From Ruminococcaceae bacterium KH2T8 (GTDB lineage: Bacteria > Bacillota > Clostridia > Saccharofermentanales > Saccharofermentanaceae), in contig FOIY01000001.1 of NCBI GenBank assembly GCA_900111435.1, forward strand, positions 124,001 through 188,000: 64,000 bases of DNA. Direction: 5' to 3'. Of the stretch, positions 47,254 through 54,755 are shown in pieces. The translations under genes were made by a program, and so were the position numbers. The notes below the pieces were generated by a model, which worked only from the letters and a program-made list of their open reading frames with translations, made no database searches and was not told where the DNA came from. Position 1 is the stretch's first letter. Each line of letters begins with the position of its first letter.

Positions 47254-48435
47254 ATGGCCAAGTTATGTAAGAACTGCGCAGGAACGCTCATATTCGATCC
47301 TGATAAGCAAAAGCTCGTATGTAAGATATGCGGCTCTACTTTCCTTTCGGAAGATGTTGAAGATGTCGACAAGGAACTTCTGGCAGAATCCGGAAAGCTT
47401 CGTGAAGCGAATATCTTCGTATGTAATCACTGCGGATCCGAGATAGAACTGAACGACAGCGAATCGTCGTCATTTTGTCTCTACTGCGGTAATCCCGCGA
47501 TCGTATTTGACAGGATCGCAAAGACAAAGCAGCCGGATCTTATAATCCCGTTTAAGATCACACGCGAGCAGGCTCAGGAAACTCTGGAGAAAAAGCTCAG
47601 GAAGTCTCGAAGGCTCGACAGAAGTCAGAAGAATTTCGAAGTCGAAAAGATCAGCGGAATATACATCCCGTACTGGCTCATTTCCGGTAAGCTCTATGAC
47701 TCATATGAGATCAAGACCGATATCGGATCCGATGACAGTACCCATATAGTCTACACATCCATATCGGGAACTATGGATGTCGATTCCATGCCGATATACG
47801 GTTCGGATAAACTGCCTGACGTATCACTCGGACAGATAGATCAGTGGGATATGACTGAGGCTGTTCCTTTTGACGAAGAATATCTCTCCGGCTTTTATTC
47901 CGATGTAACTGATATCTCTTATTCGGATATACAGAGTAAAGCATCCAAACGAAGCGACGAGATCTTCAAGGCAAAGACACGTACCCGTGCACAGGGAACT
48001 CCCTATGGCTTTACTGCAAGCGCACCGGTATTTGAACTCACGGATACGCCAAGATATATATTCCTGCCCGTATGGTTCGTAACACTGGACAACAAGGACG
48101 GCACAAGATCCACCTTTATGATGAACGGACAGACTGGTCAGAGCGTAGGAACATTCCCCGTCCACTTTAAGGAAATGTTCGTGGGACTACTCTGGAAGAC
48201 TCTTGTCTGCCTTCTGATCACGGCAGTCTTGGCTTTAATAATCTCCAAAGTGATCCCTGGTCTCGTCGGGTACCTCATGCTCATGGATTTTGCTCTGTTC
48301 ATGGTCGAATTCATTGCCATGCCTTTCCTTATCCTGATAGCGATCGTCTGCACGATCGTGGCAGGATACAGCAGCAACGTCAACAGAGACGAGAAAAAGA
48401 CTACCGATTATTCGTCAAAGAGAAAGGAGGCATGA
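47254..48435 (+). CDS. Zinc-ribbon membrane protein, module 4 (A4)
   Basis: 393 residues, AAGGGG 9 nt upstream. Ribbons C5-C8/C23-C26 and C57-C60/C75-C78. GIYIPYWLI, PFDEEYLSGFYSD, MMNGQTGQSVG. Two spans at about 310-335 and 340-372; ends TDYSSKRKEA. Closest to A3 along the whole length, with DGTRSTFMMNGQTG against DGKRTTFMMNGQTG. The A4 stop is followed by GGAGG, the ribosome site of B4. Confidence 0.85.
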   Translation: MAKLCKNCAGTLIFDPDKQKLVCKICGSTFLSEDVEDVDKELLAESGKLREANIFVCNHCGSEIELNDSESSSFCLYCGNPAIVFDRIAKTKQPDLIIPFKITREQAQETLEKKLRKSRRLDRSQKNFEVEKISGIYIPYWLISGKLYDSYEIKTDIGSDDSTHIVYTSISGTMDVDSMPIYGSDKLPDVSLGQIDQWDMTEAVPFDEEYLSGFYSDVTDISYSDIQSKASKRSDEIFKAKTRTRAQGTPYGFTASAPVFELTDTPRYIFLPVWFVTLDNKDGTRSTFMMNGQTGQSVGTFPVHFKEMFVGLLWKTLVCLLITAVLALIISKVIPGLVGYLMLMDFALFMVEFIAMPFLILIAIVCTIVAGYSSNVNRDEKKTTDYSSKRKEA

Positions 48436-48438
48436 TCT

Positions 48439-48870
48439 ATGTGGAGTATGATAATGTTCTTGTGGGAGCTGGCAGGAGACCTTGATGTAGATAATACCGG
48501 TATCGTCGTCATCGCTACGATCATTGCCGTAGTTCCTTTGACATTCGGCATTATGTTCCTTGTCGGTTCAATAAAGCTCGTCAGGTCATCAAGGATCGTT
48601 ATCAAGGCCAAGGACAAAGAAAAAGGAAAGCGCATAGCACTTCCCTCCTATCCTTTTGAAGTTGAACACGTTATCCAGTGTGAGACTCAGGGACTCATAA
48701 GATCCAATATCGCGAGAGCGACAACATCGGCAGACCAGTTCGAGCCCGATGCATTTAATGACGGCAACCGCAAAGCGGGACCTCAGGTGTCTTATAACTA
48801 CGACGAAAGCGACGGCATCCCCGCTGTCGACAGACCGCTCTTCAAACCTAAGAACGACTCACAGGAATAA
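48439..48870 (+). CDS. Small membrane protein, module 4 (B4)
   Basis: 143 residues, AAAGGAGG 9 nt upstream. The N-terminus has a weak amphipathic stretch then one span (22-46, VVIATIIAVVPLTFGIMFLV), a Lys-rich juxtamembrane segment, FEPDAFNDG, and the tail IPAVDRPLFKPKNDSQE. Largest of the B proteins and last gene of the array; the iorB gene converges on it with only 15 nt between the stops and no clear terminator hairpin. Confidence 0.77.
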   Translation: MWSMIMFLWELAGDLDVDNTGIVVIATIIAVVPLTFGIMFLVGSIKLVRSSRIVIKAKDKEKGKRIALPSYPFEVEHVIQCETQGLIRSNIARATTSADQFEPDAFNDGNRKAGPQVSYNYDESDGIPAVDRPLFKPKNDSQE

Positions 48871-48885
48871 GAAACATTTATCGCT

Positions 48886-49470
48886 TCAGATCCTGACAAA
48901 CTCCAAAGCCCTGATGTTCATCTCGACGAACTGAGGCTTTACCTTGCGCTTCATGGCTTCGATTATGTCTTCGTGAGTTATATCGCCGAGAAGTCCGGAT
49001 CTTGATGCTGCACCGAGGAGCACCATGTTCATGGCCTTGGGATTACCGATCTCCCTGACTGCTTCTTCGGTATCTACTATCACGAGCTTTTCGATATCAC
49101 TTAATGACTTAAGATAGTCCGTCATCTCGGTACCCTTGTAGGATGAACCTTTAAGTGCCGCAGTTACCGGCATGATCGGACGATCCGATGTGATTATCGA
49201 TCCGCCCTTTTTGAGAAACGGGAGCATCCTGACAGTCTCGGAAGGCTCAAATCCGATGATGAGATCCGCTTCTCCCGATCCGATCATGGGAGACGATACA
49301 TCATCACCGATCCTTAAGTGGCTCATGACGCTACCGCCCTTCTGGGCCATACCGATAGTCTCGGCTGACTTTACTTCGAATCCCTTCTTCATCGCTGCAG
49401 ATGCAACGAGTTTACTTGCAAGCACGGTTCCCTGGCCGCCTACACCGCAAAGGACAATATTCGTACTCAT
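48886..49470 (-). CDS. iorB: Indolepyruvate:ferredoxin oxidoreductase, beta subunit
   Basis: 194 residues, GGAGGT 8 nt upstream. Gamma/beta-type subunit of 2-oxoacid:ferredoxin oxidoreductases: start NIVLCGVGGQGTVLASKL with the GVGGQG motif, then AQKGGSVMSHLRIG and DLIIGFEP. With IorA it oxidises aryl pyruvates (indolepyruvate, phenylpyruvate) to aryl-acetyl-CoA, passing electrons to ferredoxin. Starts 2 nt after the iorA stop. Last gene of its operon. Confidence 0.95.
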   Translation of the reverse strand: MSTNIVLCGVGGQGTVLASKLVASAAMKKGFEVKSAETIGMAQKGGSVMSHLRIGDDVSSPMIGSGEADLIIGFEPSETVRMLPFLKKGGSIITSDRPIMPVTAALKGSSYKGTEMTDYLKSLSDIEKLVIVDTEEAVREIGNPKAMNMVLLGAASRSGLLGDITHEDIIEAMKRKVKPQFVEMNIRALEFVRI

Positions 49471-49472
49471 GA

Positions 49473-51278
49473 TCAGTTACCTCCCTTTGTGATGGCTTCT
49501 ACGGGGCATATCTGAGAGCATAGTCCGCAGCCGTTACAGAGCGAATCATCAACGGCTACCTTTCCTTCCCTGACTATGAGTCCCGGGCAACCGATCTCTT
49601 TTATACATTTACGGCAGTCTATACATTTACCGCTGTCGATCGAGCAGGCTTTCTCAGGCTTAAAGAGCATTGCACAGGGGCTTTCGAATATGATCGCCTT
49701 AACTCCGGGCATATCTGCTACTTCTTTGACTGTCTCAATGGCACCGTAAATCTGTAAGGGATCTATCCTTCTTACCTCAGTTACACCGACTCCGCGAAGT
49801 ACGGATTCGATATCGATCTTTGAGGTGATCTCACCCATCATGGTCTTACCTGTTCCGGGGTGAGGCTGATGTCCCGTCATGGCAGTCGTGGAGTTATCGA
49901 GAATAACTAAAGTAGTCTCGGACTGGTTATATACGGCATTTACCGCACCCGTTATCGCAGATGCGAAAAATGTCGAATCACCAACAAATGAGAAGCACTT
50001 CGTGTCGGGCTTGATCCTGCCGACACCCTGAGCGATATTAACGCCTGCTCCCATGCAAAGACATGTATCTACCATATCAAGGGGCATCGCATTTCCGAGC
50101 GTATAGCATCCGATGTCTCCCGCAAAGATCGTCTCTTTTCCCTTCATCGCTTTCTTTACCGCATAAAAGGAAGCTCTGTGAGGACATCCAGCGCAGAGGA
50201 CCGGAGGTCGTACGGGAAGTTCGGGACAGTTATCGTCAGCTTTGATCTCGACCTTGGGAAGGCCCATAAAGCCGTATATATAATTCCTGACGTCATCTCT
50301 TGAATTCTCGCCTGAGAGCGCGACATCATCAGTGAGCTTTCCTCTTATCTTCGTATCCAGATGATACTTACCGCAGATATATGTGAGCTCACGCTCGATA
50401 ACGGGATCGAGCTCCTCTATGCAGAGAACTTCATCATGTTCCTTCAGAAACTCTACGGCGAGCTTTTCGGGGAACGGGAAAGGAGTCACTACCTTAAGGA
50501 TCGAAGGCTTTGCATCAATGCCCTTTATAGTCTCATACGCATTTGCGAAGCTGATACCGTTAGCGGCTATACCGAGACGTCCTTCGCCTTTTATGATCTC
50601 GTTTCTCTTATAGTCGGAGAAAACATCGGAGAGCTCTCTGTTGCGCTTCTCGATGAGCGCGTGATTTCTGTTGGAGAGCTTCGGGAAGATTACCCACCTT
50701 GAGGAGTCCTTGATGAATCCCTCAGGCTGGTTATAGCTGAACTCATTCTCGTCCTTTACTTCAACCGAAGCATACGCATGGCAGATCCTGGTCGTAGGAC
50801 GGAAGAACACGGGAGTATGGTACTTTTCTGAATACTCGAAAGCCTCGCCGATCATCTCATATGCTTCCTGAGCCGAAGTGGGATCAAAGCACGGGACCTT
50901 GGAAAACATCGCGAAAGTCCTTGTATCCTGCTCCGTCTGAGACGAGATGGGACCCGGATCATCAGCGACCATTATGACCATGCCGCCCTTGACTCCTACA
51001 TACTCAAGGCTCATAAGGGGATCTGAAGCGACATTTAATCCTACCTGCTTCATGGTGACCATTGTCCTGGCACCCGAATAAGCTGCACCTGCAGCAACCT
51101 CCATGGCGGCCTTCTCATTTACCGACCACTCGACATAGATACTGCCGTCGTTATACTTGGCAACTGTCTCGAGAACCTCGGTAGAAGGCGTTCCGGGGTA
51201 ACCTGCAACGAGATTTACTCCTGCAGCCACCGCACCCATGGCTATGGCTTCGTTTCCCATCATGAACTCTTTATGCAT
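49473..51278 (-). CDS. iorA: Indolepyruvate:ferredoxin oxidoreductase, alpha subunit
   Basis: 601 residues, AAGGAGAG 8 nt upstream. N-terminal pyrimidine-binding domain (GYPGTPSTEVLE, the SVNEKAAMEVAAGAAYSG block), middle domain, then the TPP-pyrophosphate domain (GDIGCYTLGNAMPL, FVGDSTFF, DNSTTAMTGHQPHPG) and two C-terminal [4Fe-4S] clusters (CIDCRKCIKEIGCP, CNGCGLCSQICPVEA). The aryl-acetyl-CoA product links directly to the PaaK-type ligase at 40-41 kb, which could recover ATP by hydrolysing the CoA ester. Typical of anaerobic amino acid fermentation. Confidence 0.96.
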   Translation of the reverse strand: MHKEFMMGNEAIAMGAVAAGVNLVAGYPGTPSTEVLETVAKYNDGSIYVEWSVNEKAAMEVAAGAAYSGARTMVTMKQVGLNVASDPLMSLEYVGVKGGMVIMVADDPGPISSQTEQDTRTFAMFSKVPCFDPTSAQEAYEMIGEAFEYSEKYHTPVFFRPTTRICHAYASVEVKDENEFSYNQPEGFIKDSSRWVIFPKLSNRNHALIEKRNRELSDVFSDYKRNEIIKGEGRLGIAANGISFANAYETIKGIDAKPSILKVVTPFPFPEKLAVEFLKEHDEVLCIEELDPVIERELTYICGKYHLDTKIRGKLTDDVALSGENSRDDVRNYIYGFMGLPKVEIKADDNCPELPVRPPVLCAGCPHRASFYAVKKAMKGKETIFAGDIGCYTLGNAMPLDMVDTCLCMGAGVNIAQGVGRIKPDTKCFSFVGDSTFFASAITGAVNAVYNQSETTLVILDNSTTAMTGHQPHPGTGKTMMGEITSKIDIESVLRGVGVTEVRRIDPLQIYGAIETVKEVADMPGVKAIIFESPCAMLFKPEKACSIDSGKCIDCRKCIKEIGCPGLIVREGKVAVDDSLCNGCGLCSQICPVEAITKGGN

Positions 51279-51291
51279 AAGAGTCTCTCCT

Positions 51292-51320
51292 TATTTAAGA
51301 AAAATAAATATAAACTTCAA
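51292..51320 (-). promoter_or_regulatory. Promoter of iorA-iorB
   Basis: Minus strand TTGAAG (51320-51315), 17-nt spacer, TAAATA (51297-51292). Its -35 overlaps the divergent ychF promoter, so the two may compete. Confidence 0.5.
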
Positions 51321-51344
51321 GAATTATAACACTTTTGGTATAAT
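51316..51344 (+). promoter_or_regulatory. Promoter of ychF (extended -10)
   Basis: TGG-TATAAT (51336-51344), an extended -10, with a weak -35 TTCAAG (51316-51321) at 17-nt spacing. Confidence 0.6.
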
Positions 51345-51382
51345 GCTGTATGATTTTCGCAATATAAAAGAGGTGTTTATAA

Positions 51383-52474
51383 ATGAAACTCGGAATCGTA
51401 GGACTTCCCAACGTAGGTAAGAGTACACTTTTCAATGCTATAACTAAGGCAGGAGCAGAATCGGCCAACTACCCCTTCTGCACCATCGAGCCCAATGTCG
51501 GTGTCGTATCCGTACCCGATGAGAGACTTGATAAGCTCGCCGAGATGTATAATCCCGAGAAGTACACACCCGCTGTCATCGAATTCGTTGATATCGCAGG
51601 TCTCGTAAAAGGTGCGAGCAAGGGTGAAGGTCTCGGAAACAAGTTCCTTTCGAACATCAGAGAAGTTGATGCCATCTGTCATGTAGTAAGATGCTTTGAC
51701 GATCCAGATGTCGTTCACGTTGACGGTTCCGCAGATCCCGCAAGAGATATCGGAGTCATCGAACTCGAGCTCATCCTCTCCGACATGGAGATCATGGAAA
51801 AGAGGATCGAGAGAACTCAGAAGATGATGAAGGGCGGCGACAAGTCTTTCGCTGCTGAGCTCGCAGTTTACGAAAAGATCTATGCTGCTCTTGAAGCCGA
51901 GAAGCCTGCCCGTCTCGTTGAGCTCGACGAAGAAGAAAAGCAGTTCATGAAGGAAGTACAGCTCATCTCCATGAAGCCTGTTCTCTACTGCGCAAATATC
52001 GCAGAGGATGATATCAAGAATCCCGATATTCCCTACGTTAATGTAGTTAAGGAGATCGCAGCTAAGTCCGACAGCGAAGTAGTAGTTATCTCAGCTAAGA
52101 TCGAGGACGAGCTCGGTCAGCTCGATCCCGAGGACAGAGAGATGTTCCTTGAGGACTTGGGTATCGATTCCGCTGGTCTTGATAAGATGATCAAGGCTTC
52201 CTACAAGCTCTTAGGTCTCATCTCCTACCTGACTGCAGGTCCTCAGGAAGTTCGTGCATGGACCATCAAGGAAGGCACAAAGGCTCCTCAGGCTGCCGGT
52301 AAGATCCATACAGACTTCGAGCGCGGATTTATTCGTGCAGAGGTTGTAGCTTACGATGATCTCATAGCTTGCGGATCTATGACTGCAGCTAAGGAAAAGG
52401 GTCTCGTAAGATCCGAGGGTAAGGAATACGTCATGAAGGACGGAGACGTAGTACTCTTCAGATTCAACGTATAA
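51383..52474 (+). CDS. ychF: Redox-regulated ATPase of the Obg family
   Basis: 363 residues, AGAGGTG upstream. P-loop [15 protein letters not shown], switch [16 protein letters not shown], then NIAEDD in the place of NKxD, the change that makes YchF prefer ATP. Coiled-coil insert (130-200) and C-terminal TGS-like domain (FNV at the end). It acts on ribosomes and in stress response and is nearly universal. Stands alone with its own promoter and terminator between iorA and the dockerin gene. Confidence 0.96.
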   Translation: MKLGIVGLPNVGKSTLFNAITKAGAESANYPFCTIEPNVGVVSVPDERLDKLAEMYNPEKYTPAVIEFVDIAGLVKGASKGEGLGNKFLSNIREVDAICHVVRCFDDPDVVHVDGSADPARDIGVIELELILSDMEIMEKRIERTQKMMKGGDKSFAAELAVYEKIYAALEAEKPARLVELDEEEKQFMKEVQLISMKPVLYCANIAEDDIKNPDIPYVNVVKEIAAKSDSEVVVISAKIEDELGQLDPEDREMFLEDLGIDSAGLDKMIKASYKLLGLISYLTAGPQEVRAWTIKEGTKAPQAAGKIHTDFERGFIRAEVVAYDDLIACGSMTAAKEKGLVRSEGKEYVMKDGDVVLFRFNV

Positions 52475-52489
52475 GATAATAACCACACA

Positions 52490-52530
52490 TAAAAAAGAGG
52501 CAGCCTCGATATCGGGACTGCCTCTTTTTC
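52490..52530 (+). terminator. Terminator of ychF, usable in both directions
   Basis: 10-bp stem AAAGAGGCAG/CTGCCTCTTT (52494-52503 with 52518-52527), then TT; the A run on the other side lets it also end the converging dockerin gene. Confidence 0.85.
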
Positions 52531-52549
52531 ATAGATAAATATCGATCTA

Positions 52550-52927
52550 TCATCGAGAGAGCACGTAGGAATAAAGGATATTCGCATCTGTTCTGTTTAC
52601 GTCACCGTCACCGTTGATATCGTAGTGATCACACCAGACGAGTGCAAATTCCGCTACGGCACCGGCCCAGGACCAAAAACCGCCTTCAAGTCTGTTGCAG
52701 TACAGGCTCAGAGTAATGTAATCGGCAAGATTGATCCTTCCGTCGCCATTACAATCACCTACTTTGTATCGATAACCCTGCTTTGAATAGCCGCTCAGCT
52801 TACCGATACGATCAAAATCATGTCCCGAATATGCAAGGGTTGTCATGGGACATGCTCCGATAAGAGCAACACTCGTACAACATGCAGCTGCTGCCATTTT
52901 GATCTTTGTTGAAAATCTTGTTTTCAT
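52550..52927 (-). CDS. Small secreted protein consisting mainly of a dockerin type I domain
   Basis: 125 residues, AAGGAG upstream. Signal peptide 1-32 (AAAACCTSVALIGACPMTTLAYS). The rest is a dockerin: loop 1 DCNGDGRINLADY (58-70) and loop 2 DINGDGDVNRTDA (103-115), each with the Asp/Asn calcium ligands, followed by helices. The two repeats are separated by about 20 extra residues with Trp and Phe, longer than usual. Dockerins dock enzymes to cohesins on a cellulosome, but no enzyme is attached here and no cohesin or scaffoldin lies in the window. Confidence 0.88.
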   Translation of the reverse strand: MKTRFSTKIKMAAAACCTSVALIGACPMTTLAYSGHDFDRIGKLSGYSKQGYRYKVGDCNGDGRINLADYITLSLYCNRLEGGFWSWAGAVAEFALVWCDHYDINGDGDVNRTDANILYSYVLSR

Positions 52928-53030
52928 TTTTCATTCTCCTTTTTCATTGAAATACGTCTATATACACGAGGGTGTACTCAGCAGGTTGCATGAGTTGTGA
53001 CTCTGCCGCAAACATGCCTAAGTTTCACAA

Positions 53031-53070
53031 ACAAAAACCCTGAAAAACAAAGGTTTTTCAAGGGTTTTCA
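53031..53070 (-). terminator. Terminator of the long minus-strand operon
   Basis: Stem pairing AAACCCTTGAAAAA with TTTTTCAGGGTTT (one bulge) on the minus strand, then TTG TTTG. Confidence 0.75.
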
Positions 53071-53119
53071 ATTCAAACAAGAGTATTTGATCTTTAGTGT
53101 TATCTGTAACAGGACAAGA

Positions 53120-53815
53120 TCAGTCCAACGTCACTTCGCCGTTTCCCGTGATATCTATACTATCGCCGAGGAAAGTCGGCTCGGGCTTAAATATCGAATA
53201 AAAGAAGTCCTTAGTCCTTGCAAGGATTTCCCTGCAGTCCCAATAGAGCTGCTTAGTGAATACATGTCCCGTTGCTTCGACTCCGCAGCACTTTATGCCG
53301 AGTGCGCGAGCATCGTATAGAGCTCTGTAGAGATGATATTCCTGAGTTACGACTACCGCCGTATCTACGCCGAATATATGCTTTGCGCGATACATAGTCT
53401 CATAAGTCGAAAACCCGGCATGATCCATGAAGATATCCTCAGAAGGCACTCCCCTGTCTATCGCATACTGGCGCATTACGGCGACTTCATTATAGTTCTC
53501 CCTGCCGTGATCGCCGCTCATCAGGATCTTGGGAGCGACCTTAGCATTCTTATAGAGCTCGATCGCAGCGTCCAGCCTGTCAGCCAGTAGAGTCGTGGGC
53601 GTATCACCATGTACGCCGCATCCTAAGACTATTATCGCCTCGACGTCATCATCCTTGAGCTGATCAAAGTCAGATACCGAACTGATATCCTCCTTTGAAT
53701 ACATATAAGGATCGGATGAAAATACTACCGCCAGATCAAAAATTAGGACAAACAGAGCAACAATGAGTCCCGTGATCAGGCAGAACTTAATTATCTTCTT
53801 CAGCAGCTTCTTCAA
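53120..53815 (-). CDS. SanA/YdcF-family protein (DUF218) with N-terminal membrane anchor
   Basis: 231 residues from a TTG start at 53815; GGAGG lies 9-10 nt upstream, inside the preceding gene. One span (9-32), then a DUF218 alpha/beta domain: AIIVLGCGVHGDTPTTLLADR, KILMSGDHG, VPSEDIFMDHAG, VVVTQEYHLYRA and ALYDARALGI. The Asp, His and Arg positions of the family are present. SanA/ElyC relatives affect envelope integrity and peptidoglycan precursor metabolism. Overlaps the small membrane gene by 29 nt, last gene of the operon. Confidence 0.88.
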   Translation of the reverse strand: MKKLLKKIIKFCLITGLIVALFVLIFDLAVVFSSDPYMYSKEDISSVSDFDQLKDDDVEAIIVLGCGVHGDTPTTLLADRLDAAIELYKNAKVAPKILMSGDHGRENYNEVAVMRQYAIDRGVPSEDIFMDHAGFSTYETMYRAKHIFGVDTAVVVTQEYHLYRALYDARALGIKCCGVEATGHVFTKQLYWDCREILARTKDFFYSIFKPEPTFLGDSIDITGNGEVTLD

Positions 53816-54131
53816 GCTTCTTTGCCTCCAGGTCTTTTCTCATACTGTCCATCTTCTTTCCAAAAGCATCTATCGACCATACGGTAATAACAAATACCAT
53901 GAGCATAAGGGCTTCCGCGATAAAGACGAACATGGAAGGCAGGTCATTTCTGAATACGTACAGAAGTGCGACCAGGACCGTTCCCGATACATATACTCCG
54001 GTAGCAGCTATAATGAACTTTCTGAAAGGAGACTGGAAGAATCCCTTACCGTTAAATGTAATAGCCAGCAAAGCCGCGATACTTAATACGACGAATATCA
54101 ATGCAACTATGGTTCCGGCATTAAAGATCAT
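53787..54131 (-). CDS. Small multi-span membrane protein
   Basis: 114 residues with three hydrophobic spans (5-25, 37-60, 65-88) and a charged coiled-coil tail (KKMDSMRKDLEAKKLEEAAEEDN). No known family recognised. Its start overlaps the coaE stop by 4 nt and its end contains the start of the SanA-like gene, so all three are translationally linked. Composition and tight coupling support a real gene. Confidence 0.72.
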   Translation of the reverse strand: MIFNAGTIVALIFVVLSIAALLAITFNGKGFFQSPFRKFIIAATGVYVSGTVLVALLYVFRNDLPSMFVFIAEALMLMVFVITVWSIDAFGKKMDSMRKDLEAKKLEEAAEEDN

Positions 54132-54736
54132 ATCCTTATACCTCTCTCATGAAGCTGTGATACGATAAGCGCATCGACCTTTTCCTGTAATTCTTCAAGA
54201 GTACCCGAATTATCGATAACGTGATCTGCCAGCTGTGAGTATTCGTCATCAGTCATCTGAACGGCTATCCTTCTCTTGGCATCATCAAGATCCATCCCCC
54301 TGTCTACGAGTCTTTGGAGCTTGACGGGCTCATCGCAGGTAACTGTCCAGATCTGATTACAGTGATCGACAAAGCCTTTCCGGACGGGGATCGGAACATC
54401 GAGCACAACGCACTTTGTCTTCTTTACACGTTCCTTCTCGAGCTGTTCGTCGATATGGATAAATACATATTTATGAATGATCGCCGAGAGCAGATCGAGC
54501 TTCGTATTATCGCTGAATACGATAGATGATACATATCTTCTGTTGAGCGAACCGTCAGCCGAGACAGATCTCTTTCCGAAGACTTCAGCGATCTCATCCA
54601 TGGCAATGCCGCCGGACGCCGTAACATCACGAGATATCTGATCGGCATCGAGCACCAGTACGCCCCTGTCCCTGAGGATAGCGCTTACGGTACTCTTTCC
54701 GCTTCCTATGCCGCCTGTTATACCAAGTACGAACAT
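54128..54736 (-). CDS. coaE: Dephospho-CoA kinase
   Basis: 202 residues, AAGGTG upstream. P-loop GITGGIGSGKST at the N-terminus, DADQISRDV, RRYVSSIVF, VVLDVPIPVRKG, and RLVDRGMDLDDAKRRI. It phosphorylates dephospho-CoA, the last step of CoA synthesis. Directly after polA in a long operon, a frequent pairing in Bacillota. Confidence 0.95.
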   Translation of the reverse strand: MFVLGITGGIGSGKSTVSAILRDRGVLVLDADQISRDVTASGGIAMDEIAEVFGKRSVSADGSLNRRYVSSIVFSDNTKLDLLSAIIHKYVFIHIDEQLEKERVKKTKCVVLDVPIPVRKGFVDHCNQIWTVTCDEPVKLQRLVDRGMDLDDAKRRIAVQMTDDEYSQLADHVIDNSGTLEELQEKVDALIVSQLHERGIRI

Positions 54737-54755
54737 TATCTATTCACCTTCTTTA

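Larger units (their letters stand above)
42571..48870 (+). repeat. Array of four tandem two-gene modules (zinc-ribbon membrane protein + small membrane protein)
   Basis: Eight genes on one strand, alternating large (A1-A4: 409, 405, 392, 393 residues) and small (B1-B4: 111, 118, 98, 143). A proteins share two zinc ribbons, GIYIPYW, PFDxxYLxGFYSD, an NGxxGxxxGxxP motif and C-terminal spans. Spacer length between ribbons (about 43 residues in A1/A2, 31 in A3/A4), tail similarity of A3/A4 (SxKRKEA) and SNNLGDT in B1/B2 imply one duplication of a pair followed by a second in each. DNA has diverged well, so the array is old and maintained. Confidence 0.9.
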
